A stretch of DNA of 64,000 bases from NCBI RefSeq assembly GCF_000970045.1, contig NZ_CP009505.1:124001-188000 (forward strand). Direction: 5' to 3'. Below the pieces are notes generated by a model. That model was not told where the DNA came from and ran no database searches. It saw nothing but the letters and a program-made list of their open reading frames with translations. The DNA comes from Methanosarcina sp. MTP4. Lineage in GTDB: Archaea; Halobacteriota; Methanosarcinia; Methanosarcinales; Methanosarcinaceae. Made by a program: the position numbers and the translations under genes. Of the stretch, positions 26,753 through 36,285 are shown piece by piece (position 1 is the first letter of the stretch; each line of letters opens with the position of its first letter).

Positions 26753-28240
26753 TTATCCTTTCAGTTCCTTGACGAGCATCTCGCGGGCGGTCTTTGCGTC
26801 TGCTGTGCCCTTGGTCTTTTTCATGACCTGCCCGACCAGGAAGTTCAGGGACTTTTCAGCGCCTCCGAGGTAGTCCTGGACTGCGGCTTCGTTTTCGGCG
26901 ATTGCTTCGGAAACGGCTTTTGTTACCAGGTCATCTTCGGCTTTGAAGAGACCCTTTTCTTCCACGATTTCAGTGGGAGTCTTTTCTTCTTCGGAGTCGA
27001 GGATTGTCCGGATTACTTCCACTGCAGCCCTGTCACTGATCTTGCCGTCAGTGAAGAGGGCTACCAGTTCGACCATGTCGCTTACCTTTGCCGAGTTTGT
27101 TATGCTGTGGTCCTTGTCGTTGAAGCATCCGATGGCGCTGCCGTCGTATGAGGCGATTACAAGGTCACGGTAGTTTAATTCGCCCAGGAGGACGTCGGCG
27201 ATCCAGGTAGATGCCTGTTTGGGGTCTGTAGCTTCTTTACAGACGCCTTCATAGAAGTCGGCAAGCATGATCTTGGAAGTCAAGGCTTTTGCGTGCATGT
27301 CCGCTATGCCGTACTGCTCAATGAAGCGGGAGCGTTTGGCGTCGGGAAGTTCCGGGAGGGTCTCTTTGATCCCCGGGATCCAGTCGGACACTTTCATCGG
27401 CATGAGGTCGGGTTCCCTGAAGTAGCGGTAGTCTTCTGCTTCTTCTTTTGTCCTCATTCCTATGGTCACACCCCGGGCTTCGTCGAAGTGGCGGGTCTCC
27501 TGCGTGATCTCGCCTCCGCGGCGGATCACGTTCTTCTGGCGCATGATCTCATAGAGGAGGGCTTTTTCCACGCCTTTATGGGAGGAAATGTTCTTGACCT
27601 CTACACGGGTGCCGCCGTAGACCGAGACGTTTGCGTCCATCCTCATGGCTCCTTCCAGGTTGCCGTCGAAGACGTCCAGGTACTCGAGGATGTTCCGGAA
27701 CTTGTCCAGGAACCTCCGGGCTTCCTTGGGGGTCCTCATGTCAGGGGCTGTAACGGTCTCGATCAGGGGCATTCCGGACCGGTTGTAGTCGATCAGTACC
27801 CCTTTGGACTTTTCGATGCTCCCTATATGTACCAGCTTTCCGGGGTCGTCTTCCATGTGGGCTCTCCAGATCCCTACCTCATGTTCTCCGTCTTCGCCCT
27901 CGATCACTACCTTCCCGGTGCTCACGATCGGGTAGTCGTACTGGGTAGTCTGGAAGCCTCTGGGCAGGTCAGGATAGAAATAGTTCTTCCTGTGAAACTG
28001 CGTCTCCTCCGCAATTTCCCCCTCAAGGGCAAGCCCTACCTTGATTGCAGCCTTCACAACTTCCCTGTTCAGGACCGGCAGGGCTCCGGGCAGGCCCAGG
28101 CAGACCGGACAGGTGTGAGTGTTGGGTTCCGCATCGTGATAGTCGGTCGAACAGCCGCAAAACATCTTGGTATTGAGCTTGTTGAGCTGGACGTGGATTT
28201 CAAGCCCGATTTTCACGCCGTCAGGGTTCTCGTAAACCAT
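26753..28240 (-). CDS. gatB: aspartyl/glutamyl-tRNA amidotransferase subunit B
   Basis: 495 aa. Recognises mischarged Asp-tRNA(Asn) (or Glu-tRNA(Gln)), activates the side chain with ATP and receives ammonia from GatA. In methanogens with GatDE for glutamine, GatCAB mainly makes Asn-tRNA. Seen: the start VKIGLEIHVQLNKLNTKMFCGC, with zinc-type Cys continuing in HTCPVCLGLPGALPVLN, the DYNRSGMPLIETVT and RMDANVSVYGGTRVEVKN blocks, and the C-terminal YqeY-like tail ending NFLVGQVMKKTKG. Its start abuts the gatA stop directly, so gatC-gatA-gatB form an operon on the minus strand. Confidence 0.97.
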   Translation of the reverse strand: MVYENPDGVKIGLEIHVQLNKLNTKMFCGCSTDYHDAEPNTHTCPVCLGLPGALPVLNREVVKAAIKVGLALEGEIAEETQFHRKNYFYPDLPRGFQTTQYDYPIVSTGKVVIEGEDGEHEVGIWRAHMEDDPGKLVHIGSIEKSKGVLIDYNRSGMPLIETVTAPDMRTPKEARRFLDKFRNILEYLDVFDGNLEGAMRMDANVSVYGGTRVEVKNISSHKGVEKALLYEIMRQKNVIRRGGEITQETRHFDEARGVTIGMRTKEEAEDYRYFREPDLMPMKVSDWIPGIKETLPELPDAKRSRFIEQYGIADMHAKALTSKIMLADFYEGVCKEATDPKQASTWIADVLLGELNYRDLVIASYDGSAIGCFNDKDHSITNSAKVSDMVELVALFTDGKISDRAAVEVIRTILDSEEEKTPTEIVEEKGLFKAEDDLVTKAVSEAIAENEAAVQDYLGGAEKSLNFLVGQVMKKTKGTADAKTAREMLVKELKG

Positions 28241-29674
28241 TTATGCCACCTCCGGAGGTCTCTTTGTATGATGATCGGTATTCTGTTCAAAGGCATAGGC
28301 AGCCTGAAGTATGCTAACTTCGTCAAAGGGCTTTCCTATTACCTGAAGTCCAATTGGCAGCCCGTCGGTAAAGCCACAGGGCACGGAAATCGAGGGTACG
28401 CCTGCCAGGTTGATGGGACAGGTGTTGACGTCCGAGAGGTAAAGGGTTAGCGGGTCTTCGATCTTTTCCCCGATCTTGAAAGCAGGGTTCGGCATGGTGG
28501 GGGCCATAAGGACGTCCGTCTTTGAAAGTGCCTTATCAAAGTCCTGCTTTATCAGGGTCCTGACCTTTAGGGCTTTGAGGTAGTACTTGTCGTGGTACCC
28601 TGCGGAAAGGGCATAGGTCCCAAGGAATATCCTGCGCTTTGCCTCAACCCCGAATCCTTCTGCTCTGGTTTTGGAAATCATGGAGTGCCAGTTCTCTCCT
28701 TTTTCCCGGTATCCGTAACGGGTCCCGTCAAAGCGGGCAAGGTTGGAGGATGCTTCGCTCATTGCAATGATGTAGTAAGAGGCAAGGGCGTAGGGGATGT
28801 TTGGCATCGAGACTTCTTCCCAGGAGGCACCCAGGTCCTCGCAGCGGTGGATCGAATCCCACACCGCCTTTTCAACGTCAGGGTTTATTCCTTCTCCGAA
28901 GAATTCTTTCGGGATCCCGATTTTCAGCCCTTTGATATCATCTTTCAGGGCTTCCTGGTAGGGGATCTTCCTGTCGATCGATGTTGAGTCCCTGCTGTCA
29001 TACCCTCCTATCACGTCCATCAGGGCTGCGATGTCGCTTACGTTGTTGGCAAGGGGGCCTACCTGTTCCAGGGAGTTTGCGTAGGCAACTACCCCATACC
29101 TGGAAACGGACCCGTATGTGGGTTTTAGCCCCACGATCCCGCAGAAAGCTGCAGGGCAGCGTACCGACCCTCCGGTGTCCGACCCGAGGGCAAAAGGAGC
29201 TTCTCCGCCTGCAACGACTGCGGCGCTTCCTCCTGAAGACCCACCGGGTACTCTTTCGAGGTCCCAGGGGTTCAGGGTGGGCCCGTAGTGGCTGGTTTCC
29301 GTGGAAGAGCCCATGGCAAACTCGTCCATGTTCGTCTTCCCGAGGATCACGGCTCCCGCTGCCTGGAGTTTTTCTATCACGTGGGCGTTGAATGGGGGGA
29401 CATACCCTTCAAGGATTTTTGAGCCGCAGCAGTTTTGCATGCCCTGCACGGAAATGTTGTCCTTGATCGCGATTGGTACTCCTGCAAGGGGTCCCTGATG
29501 CCCTTTGGAATCGATTTCCTTTGCCTGTTCAACTGCCTTTTCCGAGACCGCGACATAGCCGTTGAGTTTGCTCTTTTCGATGGTTTCGAGGTAGCGGGCA
29601 GTGACTTCTTCGGCTGAACTGTCCCGAATCTGCTCCTTTACTTGAGCAACACTCATCCATTTTACTTCTGCCAT
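28241..29674 (-). CDS. gatA: aspartyl/glutamyl-tRNA amidotransferase subunit A
   Basis: 477 aa. Amidase-signature enzyme that releases ammonia from glutamine (or asparagine) for GatB. The Ser-Ser-Lys machinery is visible: Lys in VPIAIKDNI, the Gly/Ser-rich [14 protein letters not shown], and the nucleophile Ser in [17 protein letters not shown]. Normal length and no disruption. The gene is nine bases downstream of gatC and directly abuts gatB. Confidence 0.97.
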   Translation of the reverse strand: MAEVKWMSVAQVKEQIRDSSAEEVTARYLETIEKSKLNGYVAVSEKAVEQAKEIDSKGHQGPLAGVPIAIKDNISVQGMQNCCGSKILEGYVPPFNAHVIEKLQAAGAVILGKTNMDEFAMGSSTETSHYGPTLNPWDLERVPGGSSGGSAAVVAGGEAPFALGSDTGGSVRCPAAFCGIVGLKPTYGSVSRYGVVAYANSLEQVGPLANNVSDIAALMDVIGGYDSRDSTSIDRKIPYQEALKDDIKGLKIGIPKEFFGEGINPDVEKAVWDSIHRCEDLGASWEEVSMPNIPYALASYYIIAMSEASSNLARFDGTRYGYREKGENWHSMISKTRAEGFGVEAKRRIFLGTYALSAGYHDKYYLKALKVRTLIKQDFDKALSKTDVLMAPTMPNPAFKIGEKIEDPLTLYLSDVNTCPINLAGVPSISVPCGFTDGLPIGLQVIGKPFDEVSILQAAYAFEQNTDHHTKRPPEVA

Positions 29675-29683
29675 TTTTTCCCC

Positions 29684-29965
29684 TCACACGATCTTCGGGC
29701 TCTTGAAAGCCCCATCTTGCTTGTGTTCGGTGTTTGCAAGCACTTCTTCCTGCGGGAGGGATTCCTTGACCACGTCCTCCCTGAACACGTTGAAGACCTC
29801 AGCCACGTGGTAGGTGGGGGGTACATCTTCTGTCGGCAGTTCGTCCAGCTGCCCGAAATAAGCCAGTACTGAGTTAAGTTTTTCCATATATTCGGTGGTT
29901 TCCTGCTCGCTAATCTCAATACGGGCAAGCCAGCCGATGTGTTCTACATCTTCTTTTGTGATCAT
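29684..29965 (-). CDS. gatC: aspartyl/glutamyl-tRNA amidotransferase subunit C
   Basis: 93 aa, the usual small belt subunit that wraps around GatA and stabilises the complex. The family pattern ITKEDVEHIGWLARIEIS...EYMEKLNSVLAYFGQLDELPTEDVPPTYH is clear. It is first in the gatCAB operon; a minus-strand TATA-like tract ATATATATTTAT lies near 30035-30048. Confidence 0.95.
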   Translation of the reverse strand: MITKEDVEHIGWLARIEISEQETTEYMEKLNSVLAYFGQLDELPTEDVPPTYHVAEVFNVFREDVVKESLPQEEVLANTEHKQDGAFKSPKIV

Positions 29966-30266
29966 GAAATTTCCTCAAAAAAGAATGATCTGAATAAAAG
30001 GATATTGACTCTGCATACTAAAAACAAGTCATGAAATAAATATATATTCTCTTCCTCCCCAATCTGTTGCCGGCGGGCAGCTAATGGGTGGCCGATAAAT
30101 AATCGTATAGTAGCCGGATAGCAACTGGTTAGCAGTCGGTGGGAAGTCAGTAAGTTGCGATTCTTTTCGCTCGCTCAAGAGGACTGAATAAATAATCTTC
30201 TGTCCGCTTCAACCGCCTCAATTCGCTTTTTTTCTTTCGGTCAAGCGGACCGATTTTTTATTTAAA

Positions 30267-30392
30267 GTTTCTTTTTGAATGTTTCTTTTTGAATGTTTCT
30301 TTTTGAATGTTTCTTTTTGAATGTTTCTTTTTGAATGTTTCTTTTTGAATGTTTCTTTTTGAATGTTTCTTTTAGAATGTTTCTTTTAGAAT
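30267..30392. repeat. 14-bp tandem repeat, nine copies
   Basis: Seven perfect copies of GTTTCTTTTTGAAT followed by two of GTTTCTTTTAGAAT, all in register. The array lies between the FrhB-like gene (stop at 30463) and gatC (start 29965), about 70 bp downstream of the former. More copies of TCTAAATAAAG-type sequence lie between the array and that stop. The rest of 29966-30266 contains a decayed M0-like piece (CTTTTCGCTCGCTCAAGAGG, 30156-30175) and an inverted GGTCAAGCGGACC/GTCCGCTT pair near 30207-30251. Confidence 0.9.
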
Positions 30393-30462
30393 TTCACCTG
30401 GAGTTCCACTTTGACTTTATTTAGAGTTTGTTAAACTTTATTTAGACTTTATTTAGAAATTT

Positions 30463-31626
30463 TCACGCTTTCTCCCTCATGTGCAGGGCGTACATCTGGA
30501 CCTTCTTCATTTTGGCGAGGTTGAGAACTTTTTCGAGTTCGTTGTCGGTCAACTCTTTTGCTTCGATGTATCCGCTGTCAACGGCTTCCTTGAAGATTTC
30601 GTAGCCCATGGCTGATCTCGCGAGGACTGTGGTCCAGCCTTTGGGGCTTCCGACGCCGCCAAAGGAGATGTCCGAGTTTTCTCCGGTAAGGTCCGTGCAG
30701 AATTTGCAGGAGGAGCTCCGGTATTCGTCGAATTCGCTGAGTTCGAAGGTGTGGGCTTCCCCATTTTTGAGGAAGACTTCGAACTTTCCTTTCCTGATTT
30801 TCATGGCGTCGACGTCTCCGAGCAAGAGCCCGTAACTCTCAAGCACTGCTTTTATTCCTTCGTAGGAGAAAGTGTCCATGCAAAAGAGCCCCAGTTTAAG
30901 GACTTTTGCCCGCATGAAAAGGTGCAGTAAGCCGTGGGAACTTTTCTGCATCTTCGTTACGGCATCGATGTTGCAGCTCGTGCCAACGAAAGCGATGCTG
31001 TGCATCCCCTGTTTTATGGCGCTCATGAGAGCTTCCAGGGTCATGGAATGAGAGTAGATGCTGCCCCCGCTTTCCAGAATTTCTTCCCGGGTTTTTGCAA
31101 CTATCGGCATGGGTTTCCAGGGTTCTTCCTTTGACTGGCTGGTGACCACGGCGCAGTCAATGAGCCCTTCGTCAAGGGCGTAAAGGAGGAGGGAGGTCAC
31201 TACCCCGCCGTCCTGGCCCTTTAATTCGGGAATGGCAGATTTTGCGGCGTAGGCATAGCGGATGTTCCCGATAAGCCCCTCTTCTGTGGTGATAGTCCGC
31301 GGGCACTGGTAGTAACAGACCCCGCAGGCTTTGCAGGGGCCTACAAGTTTTGGTTTCCCGTCTTCGATGGTGATGCACTCGCAGCTTGCGGCGCAGGCTC
31401 CGCAAAGGGTGCAGATCCCCGGTTTGATGATGTCGCGCTTTAGTTTTCCGAAGGAAATTTTTTCCTTGTCGCTAAGGTTTCGTTTGAGCCGGATAACACT
31501 CTTTTCCAGCACCTCGAATTTTTGCTTGCATTCGGGACTGCAGAAATAGTACGGTTTCCCCCCGTAGTCCGAAACGTATTCAGTACTGTCTGACACAATT
31601 TTCTTGCAGATAGGATCAAGTGGCAT
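30463..31626 (-). CDS. YHS domain, ferredoxin and F420 hydrogenase/dehydrogenase beta subunit (FrhB-type) fusion
   Basis: 387 aa from the ATG at 31626, which has GGGAGG six to eleven bases upstream; the longer frame from 31650 would swallow that site. The order is an N-terminal YHS metal domain (CKKIV...GGKPYYFCSPECKQKF, 1-45), two 4Fe-4S ferredoxin motifs (CTLCGACAASC and CKACGVCYYQCP, about 75-115), then the FrhB N and C domains with GTSCNIDAV and SSSCKFCTDLTGENSDISFGG. FrhB proteins bind FAD and exchange electrons with coenzyme F420. The electron partner cannot be told; no hydrogenase or other subunits lie nearby. Confidence 0.85.
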   Translation of the reverse strand: MPLDPICKKIVSDSTEYVSDYGGKPYYFCSPECKQKFEVLEKSVIRLKRNLSDKEKISFGKLKRDIIKPGICTLCGACAASCECITIEDGKPKLVGPCKACGVCYYQCPRTITTEEGLIGNIRYAYAAKSAIPELKGQDGGVVTSLLLYALDEGLIDCAVVTSQSKEEPWKPMPIVAKTREEILESGGSIYSHSMTLEALMSAIKQGMHSIAFVGTSCNIDAVTKMQKSSHGLLHLFMRAKVLKLGLFCMDTFSYEGIKAVLESYGLLLGDVDAMKIRKGKFEVFLKNGEAHTFELSEFDEYRSSSCKFCTDLTGENSDISFGGVGSPKGWTTVLARSAMGYEIFKEAVDSGYIEAKELTDNELEKVLNLAKMKKVQMYALHMREKA

Positions 31627-32228
31627 TAAAAGCCTCCCATGAAGGTTCACATGAAAAATTAAGGCAGTATACGACTCCCCTCCCCAGGATATCTATTTGC
31701 ACCAATTAGGAAGGGTTAGTCAACTGGTGTGTCAATTACAATGTATGTGGTGTATGCATGGTGTATGTTGTGTATGCAAGGTTCCATTTGTAATTTCACC
31801 ACATTTATATATTTACAATCTTTATATTTAGACGCTGTACGCTTCCCTTATTAAAATATCGGTCAGAGCTTTTGAGTTTCTTGGGGTCTGCAGGTCGGAA
31901 AGTGAGGTGAAATCGTTAACGGTGTAAACACAGGTGAAACTGAACGAGTATACAATGAAATAAAGTATTGTGTGTCGGGGCGTAAACCCCTATCTCTTTC
32001 CCTTTCCAGGCTGAAATCAGGGGCAATTTGTCCCTTCGATTGTGTAAAATCCGGATCAATAGACTCTCAGGGGTCTTTTTGGAAACATTATTATATGCTC
32101 TGGTTAATACCTTCCTCTATACTTCGAATAAATTGTGTTCTTGTTAAATTCCTCTCTCGGAACCCTTTGCAGGTATCCTGAAGCATTCCTTTGTTTACAG
32201 CCTTTGTTTACAGGAATCTTTTAAAATT
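31627..32228. other. long divergent intergenic region upstream of mmp14
   Basis: About 600 bp. Contains GTGTATG-type short repeats (31747-31783), a strong TATA-like tract TTTATATATTTACAATC (near 31806-31822), and a fairly GC-balanced stretch at 31850-32180 in which the small frame 31972-32181 has no coding character. A leader RNA or an unannotated small RNA from the 31806 tract is possible, but nothing specific can be shown. Confidence 0.4.
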
Positions 32229-32300
32229 GCAACTCATAAATTAGTTTTATAAATTGAAGCTCATAAATTAGTCTTATAAAACACAACTCATAAAATTTAC
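32229..32300 (+). repeat. 27-bp tandem repeat in the mmp14 promoter region
   Basis: Three units with period 27, anchored by CTCATAAATTAG at 32233, 32260 and (as CTCATAAAATTT) 32287. Each of the first two carries TTATAAA, so each could serve as a TATA box. The array ends about 20 bp before the mmp14 start at 32322. Confidence 0.75.
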
Positions 32301-32321
32301 AGATTTTAAGAAGGAATAAAA

Positions 32322-33755
32322 ATGGCTCTGAAACCCAGAATTGCTGAATCCCCCCAGGTCCGTTTACTTGACCTGAAGTCAAAACCTTTCTTCATAGTGG
32401 CTTCCGTGGAAGTCGGAAACACCACCACTAAATGCATCCTGACCGCTACAAATATGGACACAGGCAGGACCCATATTATCAATAAAGTCGTGAAGATGAC
32501 CAGGGACGTCCGGGGCCCGAAACCCGGAGAAGTGGTTTTTGGCAGGACGCTTACGGGCGTGGAACTGACCCGGGAGTCCATTGCGGAGCTTGTGAGCAAC
32601 AGCCTGCTCGAGTCCCTGGATAAAGCCAACCTGGATATTAAGACTGACCTCAACTTTGTTGTCCGTTCCACAGGGGTTGTTGCGGGTTTTGATTCTCCGG
32701 ATGAGGTCGGGGAATTCGTCAAAGCCCTTGCAGAGGGCTGTCTCCTTGCCGGCGTTCCCCCAAAAAACATGACTCCTCCGATGTCCACCTCAAATATCCC
32801 AAAAAAATTCCAGAAATACAGCAAGATGGAAAAGGTGGTTTTCGATGGGGCTGTTGCAGGAGTCCTGCCTCCAATAGGCTCCACAGGAGTTGAAATTGTT
32901 GCGAATGAAATGGAAGGAGAACTTGCAACGGCAGGGATCAAGGAAGCAGCCAAAATGACGGACGTGGATTTCAGGAATCCCTGTATCTCCATTGATTTCG
33001 GGACCACCCTGGACGGAAGGATAACAAGCCCCGACTTGCCCTATGCAAAGACCGTCGGGAACTTCTGTGGCTACGCGGGTGCAATCCCCGACGCCATCAT
33101 TCGGGGTTCAAGGGTCGTGGACGCTAAACTGGGAACTGCGCTCGATGTTCTGAAAGGCGAAAAGCCTACCTCTTTCCTGACCCTGAAAATGAAGGGCAAG
33201 GTAATCCAGGAATACACAAAGAGAATTAACGACCTTATCATTATAGAAAAAGTTCCGGAACACAGGACGAGGTACGGAAGTGTGCCAGTGAGTTCCGAAG
33301 GGGCTAAAGAAGTGGGGGTCGTGCTCATCGGCTGTGATGTTGGAGAAAACGGGTCCGATATGGGCAAACTGAGCGCAATCGGCATGGAAATCTGCAAGAA
33401 ATATGGGGTACAGGTTATCTCGGCTGTCATTGACGAGGTAATGGCGGATGTTACCTGCAGGCTGGTTAAAGTTGCAAAAGATGAAGGCCTGGTCTTTGAG
33501 GACAGCACCATCGGGATCACAGGCAGGGCCGGAATTACCGGGAACAAACCAAAACTGATCCTGAAATGCCTGGATGAAATGGGCATTGCCCCGAAAGTCG
33601 ATGAGCGCGTTGTTTTCGTGGACGACGGGCTTGCCCGGGGTGCAGCTGTCATGGCCCGTTGCATGAATTCCCTTGGAACACCTCAGTATCCCCTTGGAGG
33701 CCGGCATGGAGGGAAGTGTATCCTTGCTCAGAGGGTCAAATTGCAAAATAAATAA
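32322..33755 (+). CDS. mmp14: methanogenesis marker protein 14, ASKHA-like ATPase fold
   Basis: 477 aa. The N-terminal VASVEVGNTTTKCILTATN and the central CISIDFGTTLDGRIT both look like phosphate-binding loops of the actin/Hsp70/sugar-kinase (ASKHA) fold, and GITGRAGITGNKP and VVFVDDGLARGA provide the late nucleotide-binding loops. The family is restricted to methanogens and similar to RACo-type corrinoid-protein reactivators; its precise role is not established. An AGGA ribosome site precedes the ATG. A 30-bp tandem repeat begins at the stop codon. Confidence 0.72.
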   Translation: MALKPRIAESPQVRLLDLKSKPFFIVASVEVGNTTTKCILTATNMDTGRTHIINKVVKMTRDVRGPKPGEVVFGRTLTGVELTRESIAELVSNSLLESLDKANLDIKTDLNFVVRSTGVVAGFDSPDEVGEFVKALAEGCLLAGVPPKNMTPPMSTSNIPKKFQKYSKMEKVVFDGAVAGVLPPIGSTGVEIVANEMEGELATAGIKEAAKMTDVDFRNPCISIDFGTTLDGRITSPDLPYAKTVGNFCGYAGAIPDAIIRGSRVVDAKLGTALDVLKGEKPTSFLTLKMKGKVIQEYTKRINDLIIIEKVPEHRTRYGSVPVSSEGAKEVGVVLIGCDVGENGSDMGKLSAIGMEICKKYGVQVISAVIDEVMADVTCRLVKVAKDEGLVFEDSTIGITGRAGITGNKPKLILKCLDEMGIAPKVDERVVFVDDGLARGAAVMARCMNSLGTPQYPLGGRHGGKCILAQRVKLQNK

Positions 33756-33850
33756 AGCAAATGAACAACGAAAATAAAAAATGAAGCAAATAAACAACGA
33801 AAATAAAACAATAAAGCAAATGAACAACGAAAATAAAGATCTAAAGTAAA
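33740..33850 (+). repeat. 30-bp tandem repeat beginning at the mmp14 stop
   Basis: Three good copies of AAGCAAATGAACAACGAAAA-type sequence start near 33757, 33784 and 33814, with a decayed fourth at about 33844. The first partial unit consists of the last coding bases and stop (CAAATTGCAAAATAAATA). AT-rich throughout; no open frame. Confidence 0.7.
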
Positions 33851-33935
33851 TGGACAAATAGGCAGCTGAAAATAACACACAATTTTTCAAAAAAGCTGTT
33901 GAATATAATATCCTTAAATAGAGAGGGCTGGAGTA

Positions 33936-34259
33936 TTAGCCTCCTGCCCCTCCTCCGGTCGTTTTTGAAAGATCGAAAGCTGCCACGTCCTCCTTTCCTC
34001 TCCGGATCAGTTCTTCCATTTCTTTGGCTGTTAATTCCTTTTCTTCTTTCTTTTCCTTGAGTTCAATGTGCGTGACTTCCAGGGTTTCATCCCTGTACCA
34101 GAGGTTTGTTGCCTCGAGCAGTACCCAGACTCCCTGTTCATCTTCTTTGATCTCGCTTACGCGGCTTATTGTATCAGTGTTGACGTATTTGACAACGTTC
34201 CCCACATTGATGGGTTTATTGTTTCGGCCAACAGCCGTGATGACTTCAGCTTCAGCCAT
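33936..34259 (-). CDS. DUF2098 family protein
   Basis: 107 aa. The conserved body is residues 10-75: GRNNKPINVGNVVKYVNTDTISRV, then GVWVLLEATNLWYRDETLEV, a small beta-barrel-like domain found in methanogens. The tail is Glu/Lys-rich and ends TTGGGAGG. Function unknown. A GAGGTGA ribosome site lies just before the ATG on the minus strand. The gene is convergent with mmp14. Confidence 0.8.
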   Translation of the reverse strand: MAEAEVITAVGRNNKPINVGNVVKYVNTDTISRVSEIKEDEQGVWVLLEATNLWYRDETLEVTHIELKEKKEEKELTAKEMEELIRRGKEDVAAFDLSKTTGGGAGG

Positions 34260-34603
34260 TATTTCACCTCGACGGCTCCCGGGGCATGCTTGCTTTTACG
34301 ACCCCGCAAAGTCCTTTGTTTCTCAAGATTGACTGCTTATAGGTTATCCCGTCCCTGTAATAAACTTTGTGCGGCCTTTTTCCCGGATGGAATGCCCGGG
34401 AAAGGGGGCTGGAAAGGAAGCACGGGTCCTATTTTGCGGCTTTTCCGGAAAAAGAATAGGTTGACTATAATATTTTGGGGAATTTTGTGAAATGGGTGGG
34501 AAGTTAAAGAAATGCTTTATTTTGTCAAAGAAATGTTAAAAGTCATGTGGGAATTAACAACTGGCACAAAATAATGGAAAAATTAAAAAAAAGAAAAAAA
34601 ATT
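34260..34603. other. intergenic region between DUF2098 gene and mptA
   Basis: About 340 bp. Contains a hairpin CCCGG-atggaatg-CCCGGG near 34382-34400 and the phrase AGCACGGGTCCTATTTTGC (34419-34437) that resembles a decayed M0 element. A T-tract on the mptA strand lies directly after the mptA stop. The frame at 34068-34490 is not credible. Confidence 0.4.
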
Positions 34604-35578
34604 TTAATTGTCGTTGATCTCTTTCTTGAGCTCTCCAAGGAGAGCAACCCTTTCAGCAAAGGCATTGTGTCTGTGGATGCTTTCCTCATTGACTTGCTTA
34701 ATGGTGATCACTGCGTCGTCGGGAAGGTTGGGAAACTGTTTTACAATGTTGTCTGCCATGGTCCTTACACAGTCTTCCACGAATTTCGGGTTTTTGTGGG
34801 CGGTTTCCACGACGGCTTTTTCATCGGCACGCTTCAGGACTTCAAAGACGCTGGAACTCATGGAGTGCTCGATGATTTCGATGAGGTTTTCCAGGGACAC
34901 ATCGAAATCGTGTGCCACCTTTATCGAGATTGTGCCCCTCCCACGCTGGTTGTGAGTGGCCATCGGAACCTTTTCCAGGAACTTGATGATAGTCTCTTCT
35001 TCAACTCCGAGGTCGGCAAGTTCGTTTGCTGCCTTGTCTCTCATGATTTCCTGGGCGCAGGGGCAGGCAGTCATCCCTACCACTTCAGTCCCTATGAGTT
35101 TCTTTACATCAAAGTAGTCATCATCGCCGCTGCCTCTTACAGCCGAAGCTTCGGCAAAAATGTTCACGACTTCCTGGCATTTCATGCCTGTGGCCGGGGA
35201 AGCACGCCTGACCATGTATTCGCTTGTCATCCTGACTTCTGCCTGGTTGGCATATTCGTGGCGGCCTAAAAGGTTGTGTGCGATATCGCTGCAGAGTTTC
35301 TCAATCTCGTACACGGGCATGCTGAGTATATTCTCCAGCACCTCGTCAACGGCTTCGAAATTGCGTGAGAGGTTAGCTCCCTTCCTGTCAGAAGGCAGGT
35401 CAACAAAGACGTCAAAGGTTGAAATCAGTACGATGGGACGTTTGTCTCTTCTTTTTATTTCAACGAGTTTTTTTACGTTTGTAACCCCTACCCTCGTGAG
35501 GTTAATCGGCACGCTCGGTTTGCTGGCCTGGACGTCGGGGAGGTTGAAAATACAATTTTCCATGTTAACCATATCCAT
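34604..35578 (-). CDS. mptA: GTP cyclohydrolase MptA (methanopterin biosynthesis)
   Basis: 324 aa. Fe(II)-dependent enzyme that converts GTP to 7,8-dihydroneopterin 2',3'-cyclic phosphate, the first step to tetrahydrosarcinapterin, the one-carbon carrier of methanogenesis. Seen: the FolE2-like [17 protein letters not shown] start, [19 protein letters not shown], the metal-ligand Cys region [12 protein letters not shown], and RGRGTISI with the His of MATHNQ. The first Met codons are at 35578, 35572 and 35563; none has a clear ribosome site, and [10 protein letters not shown] from 35563 is equally possible. Confidence 0.92.
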   Translation of the reverse strand: MDMVNMENCIFNLPDVQASKPSVPINLTRVGVTNVKKLVEIKRRDKRPIVLISTFDVFVDLPSDRKGANLSRNFEAVDEVLENILSMPVYEIEKLCSDIAHNLLGRHEYANQAEVRMTSEYMVRRASPATGMKCQEVVNIFAEASAVRGSGDDDYFDVKKLIGTEVVGMTACPCAQEIMRDKAANELADLGVEEETIIKFLEKVPMATHNQRGRGTISIKVAHDFDVSLENLIEIIEHSMSSSVFEVLKRADEKAVVETAHKNPKFVEDCVRTMADNIVKQFPNLPDDAVITIKQVNEESIHRHNAFAERVALLGELKKEINDN

Positions 35579-35927
35579 AAAAAGATGAATGTTCGATTTT
35601 ATACGGATAAATTTGATTGGTACGGATTTTGCAATCTTGCAATTTTATATGCATTTACAAAATATAATAGCCATTAGGGGTTATAGCATGTAAAGCTTAT
35701 GCTTTCTATTTTTCAGTTTTTTTCCAAAAGTACAATAAAACATTCTTTTCCAAAATGCTATTACCCGTTTCCTGAACCCATATTTGGGTATATTTCCAAC
35801 AAGCCATAAATATTTAAATATTTCCCATACAGAGCACAATATAGAAAAATTTAGTTTATATAGAGTTCACGGTTTTGGGTCATTTTTCCCCAAAACACTA
35901 ACTATAGCCAACTTCCTGAAGAAAGAA

Positions 35928-35935
35928 TTTATATA
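35928..35935 (+). promoter_or_regulatory. candidate TATA box of the MC1 gene
   Basis: TTTATATA within AAGAATTTATATACTTTAAA. Initiation about 25 bp downstream gives a leader of roughly 25 nt that contains the GAGGTGA ribosome site. The rest of the divergent region 35579-35984 is AT-rich and has a second candidate, AGTTTATATAGAG, near 35852. Confidence 0.6.
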
Positions 35936-35984
35936 CTTTAAAACTTAATCAGTGTCTAGCAATACAATTTGCGAGGTGACCTTT

Positions 35985-36269
35985 ATGTCCAACACAAGAA
36001 ATTTTGTTTTACGAGACGAAGCTGGCAATGAGCACGGAGTATTCACCGGAAAACAGCCTCGGCAGGCTGCTCTCAAGGCTGCGAACCGTGGGGCCGGCAC
36101 AAAGAAGAAGCCGGAAATCATCCGCCTCAGGGAACGCGGGACAAAGAAGGTGCACGTTTTCAAGGCATGGAAGGACGACGTCGAAGCCCCCAAGAACAGG
36201 CCTGACTGGATGCCCGAGAAAATCAGCAAGCCCTTTGTCAAGAAAGAAAGGATTGAAAAGCTCGAGTAA
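35985..36269 (+). CDS. non-histone chromosomal protein MC1
   Basis: 94 aa from the ATG at 35985 with ribosome site GAGGTGA (35974-35980); the frame from 35952 adds 11 residues that no MC1 has. The protein SNTRNFVLRDEAGNEHGVF...KISKPFVKKERIEKLE is a near-textbook Methanosarcina MC1 (93 aa after Met removal). It binds and sharply bends DNA and is the main chromatin protein of these archaea. Highly basic with alternating Lys/Arg; no Cys. A hairpin terminator follows at 36286. Confidence 0.97.
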   Translation: MSNTRNFVLRDEAGNEHGVFTGKQPRQAALKAANRGAGTKKKPEIIRLRERGTKKVHVFKAWKDDVEAPKNRPDWMPEKISKPFVKKERIEKLE

Positions 36270-36285
36270 ATTGCATTTGTCACAG

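Noticed and set aside
30267-30392. Possible CRISPR array (also considered for 45281, 37723, 20259/22246)
   Set aside because: Repeats are contiguous, 10-34 bp long, and have no unique spacers; no cas genes are present in the window.
31972-32181. 69-codon frame in the mmp14 upstream region
   Set aside because: Ser/Leu-rich translation without structure, no ribosome site, and the region is better explained as leader or promoter DNA.
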